The notes below the pieces were generated by a model that worked only from the letters and a program-made list of their open reading frames with translations, ran no database searches and was not told the origin of the DNA. A stretch of DNA of 5,178 nt, taken from contig CAUHLX010000220.1 in NCBI GenBank assembly GCA_959606705.1, positions 1 to 5,178 on the forward strand, in the 5' to 3' direction. The translations under genes and the position numbers were made by a program. This document shows, piece after piece, positions 1 through 4,668 of the stretch; within the stretch, counting starts at the first letter, position 1; the number at the start of each line of letters is the position of its first letter. The stretch comes from an uncultured Bacillota bacterium (GTDB lineage: Bacteria; Bacillota; Clostridia; Peptostreptococcales; Anaerovoracaceae).

Positions 1-2198
1 AACGCCCAAAACAAATTCTGCTTGATGTTGCGAATGACCGCCTTGGAAAGCTCAATGGCCGTCACGCCATCCAGCAGATCGCTCTTCATGAGAACCACAT
101 CCGCCGATTCGATGGCCACGTCCGTAGCCGCACCGATGGCGATGCCCACGTCCGCTCGGGCCAATGCCGGAGCGTCGTTGATCCCGTCTCCGATCATGGC
201 CACCTTCTTGCCCTGGTCCTGAAGCTTGCGAATTTCCTTTTCCTTATCCTGAGGATAAACCTCCGCAATGGCCGTCTTGATTCCCAGCTCCCGACGAATG
301 GCCTCCGCGGTTCGCTTGTTGTCTCCGGTCAGCATGACCACGTCGATCCCCAAGCTTTCAAAGCCTTGAATCGCCGCCTTGCTGGTGGATTTCACCACGT
401 CCGCTACCGCGATCATTCCCAGCAGGGCGCCCTCCGCCGCGAAATACAGCGGTGTTTTCCCCTGTTCCGCAAGCTCGTCCGCCGCTTCTCCGAAGGTCTT
501 TCCCAAAGCGGTGGCCGTCTCGGTGGAAATGCCGTTGGCTTCCATCATGCGGGCGTTCCCCGCCAGAATACGCCTGCCCTCCACCGTGGCTTTGATCCCC
601 TGTCCCGGCAGATTCTCCAGGTCCGTCGCCGGAAGCAGCTCCAGATTTCCTTCCGCCGCCCGGGCCACAATGGCCTCCGACAGAGGATGCTCGGACAGCT
701 TCTCCACCGATGCCGCCACCAGCAGCAGACGCTCCTCTGTCATAGTTTCTCCTGTCCGGCCGGCCGCTTTCGATGCGGGTAGAAGATCCGTGACCTGCGG
801 CTTTCCCTCGGTGATGGTCCCGGTCTTATCCAGCACCACCGTATCGATGCTGTGAGCCGTTTCCAGCGCCTCCGCCGATTTGATTAAAATACCGTTTTCC
901 GCACCCTTCCCGGTCCCGACCATAATCGCCACCGGCGTGGCCAGTCCCAGAGCGCAGGGACAGGAAATGACCAGCACCGCGATGCCGATGGAAAGCGCAA
1001 AGGCGAAGGTATGCCCCAGCAGCAGCCAGGCAGTCGTAGCGATTACCGCGATGGTGATCACCACCGGTACGAACACTCCCGCCACCTTATCCGCCAGTTT
1101 GGCGATCGGCGCCTTCGAGGCGCTGGCCTCTTCCACCAGCCCGATGATCTGCGCCAAGGTGGTGTCATTGCCCACCTTGGTAGCCCGCAGCTTGAAAAAC
1201 CCGGATTGATTGATGGTTGCTCCGATCACCGGATCGTCCACGGTCTTTTCCACCGGCAGACTCTCCCCGGTCAGAGCCGATTCATCGATGGAACCGTTTC
1301 CCTCGACGATCACCCCGTCCACCGGAATTCCCGCTCCCGGACGCACCACCACGATGTCCCCCGAAACCACCTGTTCAATGGGGATCTCCGTTTCAACCCC
1401 ATCTCGTTCGACCACCGCGGTTTTGGGGGCCAGATCCATAAGCTTGGAAATCGCTTCCGAGGTCTTGCCTTTGGATTTTGTTTCAAAATATTTGCCCAAA
1501 GTAATCAAGGCCAGAATCATTCCCGCGGATTCAAAATAAAGATCCATGGAGTAATCCATGACCCGCTTCATGTCGCCGTGCCCCAATCCGAAGCCGATCT
1601 GATAGATGGCAAACACTCCGTAGATCAGCGCGGCGGCCGAACCGATGGCAATCAGGGAATCCATATTGGGCGCTCCTCGAAACAGCGTCTTGAATCCCAC
1701 TTGATAATATTTTCGATTGGCGTAAGCGATGGGCAGCACCAGCAGCAGCTGAGTGAATCCAAAGGTCAGCGCGTTTTCCGTCCCGTGGAAAAACCAGGGC
1801 AGCGGCATTCCCATCATGTGCCCCATCGAAATATAAAACAGCGGAATAAGAAACAGAAACGAAACGATCAGTCTCTGCTTCATCCCCTTGATCTCCTGAT
1901 CCATCAAGGCGCCCCCCGGCGCCGACGCTGCCGAAGACGCTCCGGCCGAAGCCCCGGCGGCCGCTCCTCCCGCGGCTCCGGCCGCTTGATGCGCCGACGC
2001 CCCATAGCCGGCCCGTTCCACGCTCTGAATAATCTGATCCGGATTGACATCCTGCTCATCGTATTGCACCTGCATGGTCCCGGCCAGCAGGTTTACATTC
2101 ACCTCATCCACTCCCGCCAGCTTGCTTACCGCTTTTTCCACGTGGGCCGAACAAGCCGAACAAGTCATCCCCGTTACATCAAACTTCTGCTTTGCCAT
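1..2198 (-). CDS. copA: Copper-translocating P1B-type ATPase CopA (partial, C-terminus beyond left edge)
   Basis: This membrane pump uses ATP to export cytoplasmic Cu(I), possibly also Ag(I). The reading frame is open from the ATG at 2198 to the left edge, giving 732 codons. An N-terminal HMA domain (residues 1-70) has GMTCSAC with metal-binding C13 and C16. A low-complexity Ala/Gly/Ser linker (about 66-98) leads to the first membrane helix. Further on are the actuator TGES (310-313), the transmembrane metal site CPC (413-415), the phosphorylation site DKTGT with D457, the nucleotide-binding HP pair (504-505) and GDGIND (670-675). CPC with GMTCxxC indicates the Cu+/Ag+ subgroup rather than Zn/Cd pumps. 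The outer loop after the first helix is Met/His-rich (MGHMMGMP, 125-132). The fragment stops at NIKQNLFWA, so the last two helices with their copper-site residues, roughly 70-80 residues, are missing. The start is supported by GGGAGGGG just upstream, although the spacing is short. The gene has its own promoter and is not co-transcribed with the carbonic anhydrase. Confidence 0.97.
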   Translation of the reverse strand, partial: MAKQKFDVTGMTCSACSAHVEKAVSKLAGVDEVNVNLLAGTMQVQYDEQDVNPDQIIQSVERAGYGASAHQAAGAAGGAAAGASAGASSAASAPGGALMDQEIKGMKQRLIVSFLFLIPLFYISMGHMMGMPLPWFFHGTENALTFGFTQLLLVLPIAYANRKYYQVGFKTLFRGAPNMDSLIAIGSAAALIYGVFAIYQIGFGLGHGDMKRVMDYSMDLYFESAGMILALITLGKYFETKSKGKTSEAISKLMDLAPKTAVVERDGVETEIPIEQVVSGDIVVVRPGAGIPVDGVIVEGNGSIDESALTGESLPVEKTVDDPVIGATINQSGFFKLRATKVGNDTTLAQIIGLVEEASASKAPIAKLADKVAGVFVPVVITIAVIATTAWLLLGHTFAFALSIGIAVLVISCPCALGLATPVAIMVGTGKGAENGILIKSAEALETAHSIDTVVLDKTGTITEGKPQVTDLLPASKAAGRTGETMTEERLLLVAASVEKLSEHPLSEAIVARAAEGNLELLPATDLENLPGQGIKATVEGRRILAGNARMMEANGISTETATALGKTFGEAADELAEQGKTPLYFAAEGALLGMIAVADVVKSTSKAAIQGFESLGIDVVMLTGDNKRTAEAIRRELGIKTAIAEVYPQDKEKEIRKLQDQGKKVAMIGDGINDAPALARADVGIAIGAATDVAIESADVVLMKSDLLDGVTAIELSKAVIRNIKQNLFWA

Positions 2199-2227
2199 TT
2201 CCCCTCCCAAATCCGTATACTTTTCTC

Positions 2228-2246
2228 ACGCGGTTGACCGACGCGT
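2228..2246. promoter_or_regulatory. Inverted repeat in the copA 5' leader
   Basis: ACGCG and CGCGT arms (2228-2232 and 2242-2246) flank a 9-base centre, with a second nested dyad CGGT-tg-ACCG at 2231-2240. It lies between the predicted copA transcription start (about 2269) and the ribosome binding site. It could be a protein-binding site or a small leader hairpin. The stem is only 5 bp and no known copper regulator motif is recognised, so the functional reading is weak. Confidence 0.3.
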
Positions 2247-2275
2247 TAGTTAGTCTTAACTTCCTTCCAATCATT

Positions 2276-2304
2276 GTTATATACCCAGTTCTATTTTTTG
2301 TCAA
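2276..2304 (-). promoter_or_regulatory. copA promoter (sigma-A type)
   Basis: On the minus strand a perfect -35 TTGACA (2299-2304) is followed, after exactly 17 bases, by a -10 TATAAC (2276-2281, 5 of 6 to consensus). Transcription would start near 2269, leaving a leader of about 71 bases before the copA ATG. The 17-base spacer argues against a CueR/MerR-type activator, which normally works on 19-20-base spacers. Repression by a protein bound to the promoter is more likely for a copper pump, but that is inference. Confidence 0.8.
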
Positions 2305-2313
2305 ACAGTTTGA
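2301..2313. promoter_or_regulatory. 13-bp palindrome overlapping the copA -35 box
   Basis: TCAAAC and GTTTGA form perfect arms around one central base, and the site overlaps four bases of the copA -35 hexamer. Its position fits a repressor operator. The sequence does not match the CopY box (TACAnnTGTA) or a G/C-tract CsoR site, so no regulator is assigned. Confidence 0.35.
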
Positions 2314-2375
2314 AATTATTCCTTCCTCACCGTTTCTCCGGAAATATTCGAAATAGGCAAAGCCGCATTTCTTGT

Positions 2376-2420
2376 AAAGAAAAAACAGACCGCAACGCGC
2401 TCTATCGTTTCGATCTGTTT
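2376..2420 (-). terminator. Rho-independent terminator after the carbonic anhydrase gene
   Basis: On the minus strand the arms at 2411-2420 and 2383-2392 pair over 10 bp, with one G-T pair and A-T pairs at the base. After a 1x1 mismatch the stem continues for 4 bp (AACG with CGTT, 2394-2397 and 2406-2409) around an 8-base loop. The descending arm runs straight into TTTTTTCTTT. It lies about 50 bases past the carbonic anhydrase stop and upstream of the copA promoter, so it separates the two transcripts. The U-run is on the minus-strand transcript only; in the plus direction the arm is followed by a poor T-tract. Confidence 0.8.
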
Positions 2421-2471
2421 CTTGCCGCGATTCCAACGCTGGTCCGTTCTCGCCGCTCACAATGCTAACAG

Positions 2472-2996
2472 CTAACAGCCGTCCACCTGCCGAAGCGCTC
2501 CGGTGTCCGGATCGATGATCAGCCCGTAAATCCGCAGATCTTTGGGAAGCAGCGGATGCCCTTTGAGCACCTCCACCGAATGCTTCACCGCATCCTCCAC
2601 ACAATCAAAGCCCACCAGCCATTGATTCAAGTCCGGCACCTCTTCCTCAATCCCGCGCGCCTTCATATTCTCCACCACCTGCTCACAGCGCAGTCCCCGC
2701 ATTCCGCAGTCGTCATGGCCGATCACCAGAACTTCCTCCACGCCCATCTGGTAAACCGCCACGATCAAGCTGCGAACCACGCTGTCATACGCGTCATTGA
2801 CGATCCCTCCGGCAGTCTTGATCATCTGAACATCGCCGTTCCGAAGGCCCAGAGCCGCAGGCAGCAGCACGGTCAGTCTGGTGTCCATGCAGGTGATGAT
2901 CGCCATCTTCTTATCCGGGTACTTATCCGTGCGAAACGGCTCCCCTTCTTTTCCTTCCGTAAACGCTTTATTAAAAGCCAGTATTTCCTCCAGCAT
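2472..2996 (-). CDS. Beta-class carbonic anhydrase (small, clade D-like)
   Basis: This cytoplasmic zinc enzyme interconverts CO2 and bicarbonate. The 174-residue protein has the beta-class signature: CMDTR with zinc ligand C36 and the D38/R40 dyad, then GHDDCGM with zinc ligands H94 and C97. Between them lies the conserved KTAGGIVNDAYDSVVRSL segment (60-77). The short length and the context GGIV...SL...GVEEVLVIGHDDCGM resemble clade D enzymes such as Bacillus YtiB and mycobacterial Rv1284. That placement comes from family knowledge and was not tested by a tree. The start at 2996 is preferred over an in-frame ATG at 3059. AGGGGG (3006-3011) sits 9 bases upstream, the predicted promoter (3031-3059) lies inside the longer version, and the 21 extra residues (CSGRDCCK...) do not look like family sequence. 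It is transcribed alone, divergently from the GNAT gene. The physiological role (anabolic bicarbonate supply or pH control) cannot be read from the sequence. Confidence 0.93.
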   Translation of the reverse strand: MLEEILAFNKAFTEGKEGEPFRTDKYPDKKMAIITCMDTRLTVLLPAALGLRNGDVQMIKTAGGIVNDAYDSVVRSLIVAVYQMGVEEVLVIGHDDCGMRGLRCEQVVENMKARGIEEEVPDLNQWLVGFDCVEDAVKHSVEVLKGHPLLPKDLRIYGLIIDPDTGALRQVDGC

Positions 2997-3030
2997 TGAG
3001 GAACACCCCCTTATTCCGGTTATTTTTTCT

Positions 3031-3059
3031 ATTTTACAGCAATCCCGTCCGGAACACAA
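3031..3059 (-). promoter_or_regulatory. Carbonic anhydrase promoter
   Basis: On the minus strand, -10 TAAAAT (3031-3036, 5 of 6) and -35 TTGTGT (3054-3059, the TTG core only) are separated by 17 bases. The start site would be near 3024, giving a leader of about 28 bases that holds the ribosome binding site for the ATG at 2996. The weak -35 coincides with half of a dyad, which may mean that it is regulated. Confidence 0.55.
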
Positions 3060-3071
3060 ATATTGTTTTCC
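3051..3071. promoter_or_regulatory. 21-bp dyad (candidate operator) between divergent genes
   Basis: The arms GGAAnACAA (3051-3059) and TTGTnTTCC (3063-3071) are complementary at eight of nine positions each and flank a 3-base centre (ATA). The left arm covers the whole predicted -35 box of the carbonic anhydrase promoter, so a protein bound here would block that promoter. The site ends 34 bases before the -35 of the divergent GNAT promoter. The size, symmetry and position are typical of a dimeric repressor site. The regulator is not identified, and no regulator gene is in the window. Confidence 0.5.
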
Positions 3072-3105
3072 CCTTCTCTCCGGTGCATTTCCCGAAAAAT
3101 CCCCA

Positions 3106-3134
3106 TTGTATCGACTCGGACAACCCGTTATACT
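3106..3134 (+). promoter_or_regulatory. GNAT gene promoter
   Basis: TATACT (3129-3134, 5 of 6 to the -10 consensus) lies 17 bases after TTGTAT (3106-3111, TTG core only). Transcription would start near 3141, giving a leader of about 50 bases that ends in the ribosome binding site GGAGG at 3176-3180. The -10 and the spacing are good; the -35 is weak. Confidence 0.5.
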
Positions 3135-3189
3135 AGGGGTAATACGAATGAAAACGAAATCATTTCAACTGGATCGGAGGCGAACATAA

Positions 3190-3744
3190 ATGTCGAAGGA
3201 GCAGCGCGAAAAACTATTTGAAACTCCTCGTCTGGCCGCGGTCACGGCCGTGCCGGAGGAGATCGGCACTGTGATCGAAATGGAGGAGGACCCGCTGAAC
3301 CGGGACTTCCTATGGATCGGAACGCCCGAGGAACACCTGGAAGAAATACGGGACCCGGCGCACATCCTGCTGCTTTTTGGGGAACGGGAAAACCCCTCCG
3401 CCCCCGCCGTCGGATACGCCCTGATCCACCTCAACCGGGAAAAGGACATTTTTGAGCTGCGGCGGATCGCCATACAAAAGAAAAACCGCGGTCTGGGCCG
3501 GGAAGCCATGAAAGGACTCTTTGATTTCGCTTTCGGACAGTGCGGCACCAACCGTTTCTGGCTGGACGCGTTCCCCGACAATCTGGCGGGCATCCACCTC
3601 TACGAAACGTTGGGAATGCACCGGGACGGCGTACTTCGTCAGTCGGATAAGGGAGATCACGGTTATCGGGACCAGATCATCTATTCACTGCTGCGGGAGG
3701 AATATCCGGGAGGATGCCGCGCTGATTGCGAACATCGCAGCTGA
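3190..3744 (+). CDS. GNAT-family N-acetyltransferase
   Basis: This is a putative acetyl-CoA-dependent acetyltransferase; the acceptor (small molecule, peptide or protein) cannot be predicted. The 184-residue protein has the GNAT layout. The N-terminal part contains EMEEDPLNRDF (30-40). The beta strand before motif A is ELRRIAI (89-95). The pyrophosphate-binding loop is KKNRGLGRE (97-105), with K at the position where the family usually has R or Q. Motif B is FPDNLAGIHLYETLGM (128-143), containing the conserved N..A..LYE.LG pattern and the tyrosine that often acts as general acid. The C-terminus GYRDQIIYSLLREEY (158-172) is typical of single-domain GNATs. The last dozen residues (GGCRADCEHRS) look like a non-conserved tail and are encoded partly by a 19-bp tandem duplication that contains the stop codon. 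GGAGG 9 bases before the ATG supports the start. It is divergent from the carbonic anhydrase and stands alone on its strand. Confidence 0.9.
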   Translation: MSKEQREKLFETPRLAAVTAVPEEIGTVIEMEEDPLNRDFLWIGTPEEHLEEIRDPAHILLLFGERENPSAPAVGYALIHLNREKDIFELRRIAIQKKNRGLGREAMKGLFDFAFGQCGTNRFWLDAFPDNLAGIHLYETLGMHRDGVLRQSDKGDHGYRDQIIYSLLREEYPGGCRADCEHRS

Positions 3745-3758
3745 TTGCGAACACCGCC
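3721..3758. repeat. 19-bp tandem duplication at the GNAT stop codon
   Basis: Two adjacent 19-bp copies beginning GCTGATTGCGAACA (3721-3739 and 3740-3758) match at 17 of 19 positions. The first copy encodes residues ADCEHR of the GNAT tail. The stop TGA (3742-3744) falls in the second copy, in a different frame register because 19 is not a multiple of 3. The duplication therefore probably set the present C-terminus of the protein. Confidence 0.85.
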
Positions 3759-3840
3759 GCACCAAGCATTAAGCAGGTCATAAAGCATCGAGCGCACTCC
3801 GCAAGCCTCAAATTAGCCTGTGGAAGGTCAAAAGCTCGAA

Positions 3841-3856
3841 GCTCCGAAAGCGGAGC
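3841..3856. repeat. Short perfect hairpin GCTCCG-aaag-CGGAGC
   Basis: A 6-bp GC-rich stem closes a 4-base loop about 100 bases past the GNAT stop. There is no T-run after it on the plus strand, so it is not a canonical terminator. It could mark the 3' end of the GNAT transcript as a stabilising hairpin. Confidence 0.45.
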
Positions 3857-3859
3857 GCC

Positions 3860-3883
3860 AAAGGTTTAAAGGTTTAAAGGTTC
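3860..3883. repeat. Three tandem copies of AAAGGTTT
   Basis: The 8-bp unit AAAGGTTT occurs twice exactly and a third time as AAAGGTTC, without gaps. It is preceded by GCGCC, so the block starting at 3854 resembles the 18-bp repeats at 4192-4227 (14 of 17 positions against 4212-4228). Confidence 0.85.
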
Positions 3884-3915
3884 AAAACTCCGAAGACTTC
3901 TGAAATCGGATGATC

Positions 3916-4165
3916 TTATCTTTTTTCAGACCTTTTTGCAATATATTGATAGAAATCAGTATTTTAATGGATATGAATGGTTGTATTTTAGCTCGTGTTA
4001 TCTTATGATCGCTTTTTAATGTGAAAAGGTTAGAAATCGGACGTTTTCCTAACCTTTTCGCTGCTTTTATGCCAAATAAGATAATATCGCCCTAGAGACC
4101 GGTGAAATGGAACGATTTGACCGCCAATTTTAACCTTTTGGGACAAAAGACCAGATAAAAGATAA
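3916..4165. repeat. AT-rich ~250-bp imperfect palindrome with ~81-bp periodic motifs (MITE-like or non-coding element)
   Basis: The outer ends are inverted repeats of each other over 21 positions (3916-3936 against the complement of 4145-4165, 17 of 21 matching, both starting TTATCTTTT). The core is an 11-bp perfect inverted repeat (4023-4033 and 4049-4059). Midway in each arm TTATCTTAT (3998-4006) mirrors ATAAGATAA (4076-4084) exactly about the same centre, 4041. Sequence between these blocks matches only at about background level, so the arms are diverged or only the blocks are constrained. The TTATCTT/AAGATAA motifs start at 3916, 3998, 4078 and 4159, spaced 82, 80 and 81 bases. No transposase, clear target-site duplication or believable protein is present. 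Possible explanations are an old palindromic mobile element, a structured RNA, or an array of protein sites. Confidence 0.55.
4023..4059. repeat. Central hairpin of the palindrome (possible bidirectional terminator)
   Basis: GAAAAGGTTAG (4023-4033) and CTAACCTTTTC (4049-4059) are perfectly complementary around 15 bases, and AAA/TTT can add three inner pairs with one bulge. Read in either direction, a GGTTAG/CTAACC stem is followed by TTTT, so it could act as a weak terminator for both the GNAT gene and crcB, which converge here. The T-run is short, so this is uncertain. Confidence 0.45.
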
Positions 4166-4191
4166 TATCTGACGTCCGCGGGGAACTCTAG

Positions 4192-4227
4192 GCGCACCAA
4201 GGGTTGGAAGCGCGCCAAGGGTTAGAA
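4192..4227. repeat. 18-bp tandem direct repeat
   Basis: Two adjacent units, GCGCACCAAGGGTTGGAA (4192-4209) and GCGCGCCAAGGGTTAGAA (4210-4227), match at 16 of 18 positions. A related sequence stands on the other side of the AT-rich element at 3854-3870. Confidence 0.85.
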
Positions 4228-4249
4228 GCTCTCAAATCGTTGAGAGCTT
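4226..4249 (-). terminator. Perfect 10-bp stem-loop downstream of crcB (atypical terminator)
   Basis: AAGCTCTCAA (4226-4235) and TTGAGAGCTT (4240-4249) pair perfectly around a 4-base loop, 20 bases past the crcB stop. It is placed where a terminator for the mutM-crcB transcript is expected, but on the minus strand the stem is followed by CTAACCCTT, not a U-run. It may be a weak terminator or an mRNA 3'-end stabilising hairpin, with actual termination at the hairpin near 4041. Confidence 0.5.
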
Positions 4250-4269
4250 TAAAGCGACCTGACTCTCTC

Positions 4270-4650
4270 TCAAATCCCCAAGCTGCCGATCATCCACTTT
4301 CCCAAATAGACGCCGGCAATGCACAGGATGACACTGGCCGCAATATATCCCGAACACGTGAGGAATTTTCCTTCCTGCATGATGTTCAGCGATTCCAGCG
4401 CAAATGTGGAAAATGTGGTAAACCCGCCGCAAATTCCGACTTTTAAAAATAAAATCAGATTTTCATCCATTCCTTCCCAGGATTCCGATCCTTTTACGAT
4501 CATTCCAATGAGAATGGCGCCGACCACATTCACCAACAGGGTCTGATAGGGCAGCGATCCCTTGTGAAGAAAGGGAACCAGGCCGACCAGATACCGGAGC
4601 ACGGCACCTAAAAAGCCTCCGGCGCCTACGGACAGACAGTTTAACATCAT
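4270..4650 (-). CDS. crcB: Fluoride exporter CrcB/Fluc
   Basis: This small membrane channel lets toxic fluoride leave the cell; the family works as antiparallel, dual-topology homodimers. The 126 residues match the usual length of 120-130. The N-terminal GAGGFLGAVLRY (9-20) carries the family's conserved G..GA..RY pattern with R19. The second helix has the conserved asparagine in TLLVNVVGAILIG (N41). The third helix has the broken-helix signature GGFTTFSTF (75-83), whose backbone forms the central sodium site and whose F80 and F83 occupy the Phe-box positions. Four hydrophobic segments lie at about 4-26, 35-53, 64-90 and 97-123. The start at 4650, the first of two adjacent ATGs, has AGGAGGAG (4657-4664) 6 bases upstream. 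The gap after the mutM stop is only 18 bases and holds that site but no room for a promoter or a fluoride riboswitch, so co-transcription with mutM is likely. Some Bacillota carry two crcB genes; whether a partner exists is not visible. Confidence 0.95.
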   Translation of the reverse strand: MMLNCLSVGAGGFLGAVLRYLVGLVPFLHKGSLPYQTLLVNVVGAILIGMIVKGSESWEGMDENLILFLKVGICGGFTTFSTFALESLNIMQEGKFLTCSGYIAASVILCIAGVYLGKWMIGSLGI

Positions 4651-4668
4651 AATTTTCTCCTCCTACGA

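Larger units (their letters stand above)
3745..4269. other. 525-base intergenic region without a credible gene
   Basis: This lies between the convergently oriented ends of the GNAT gene (plus) and crcB (minus). The only open frames are short (62-80 codons), resemble nothing I recognise and are built on repeats. GC content drops sharply in the middle: a hand count of 3901-4080 gives 56 G+C in 180, about 31 percent, against clearly GC-rich flanking genes. It contains a short hairpin (3841-3856), an 8-bp tandem repeat (3860-3883), a large imperfect palindrome (3916-4165), an 18-bp tandem repeat (4192-4227) and a perfect stem-loop (4226-4249). In 3759-3840 I see nothing specific. No canonical GNAT terminator is clear. 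A weak candidate is TCCGA/TCGGA (3889-3893 and 3906-3910) with T6 at 3921-3926, but the T-run starts 11 bases after the stem. Confidence 0.75.

Noticed and set aside
1011..2237. 408-codon plus-strand open frame opposite copA
   Set aside because: It is antisense to a well-supported ATPase. Its His/Arg/Gln-rich product is typical of a shadow frame in GC-rich coding DNA.
2276..2304. CsoR-like half-site (TATACCC, 2280-2286) at the copA -10 region
   Set aside because: Only one half is present; the matching GGGTATA arm at proper spacing is absent, so a CsoR operator cannot be called.
2179..2604. 141-codon minus-strand frame spanning the copA promoter and terminator
   Set aside because: It overlaps the carbonic anhydrase C-terminus, the terminator and the copA promoter in another frame, and the product is low-complexity without a recognisable domain.
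2472..3059. Longer carbonic anhydrase starting at 3059 (195 residues)
   Set aside because: The extension contains the likely promoter and is unlike family N-termini. The ATG at 2996 has a better-placed ribosome binding site.
4030..4218. 62-codon minus-strand open frame with two RYYL segments 27 codons apart
   Set aside because: The protein-level repetition simply reflects the 81-bp DNA periodicity. There is no convincing ribosome binding site, the frame crosses the hairpin and tandem repeats, and the product resembles no family I know.
3745..4269. CRISPR array or tRNA/rRNA in the gene-free region
   Set aside because: The repeats are short, tandem without unique spacers, or spaced about 81 bp with poor identity. 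No cloverleaf or rRNA-like sequence is visible.
4651..4668. Fluoride riboswitch for crcB
   Set aside because: Only 18 bases separate mutM and crcB, far too few for the riboswitch fold.
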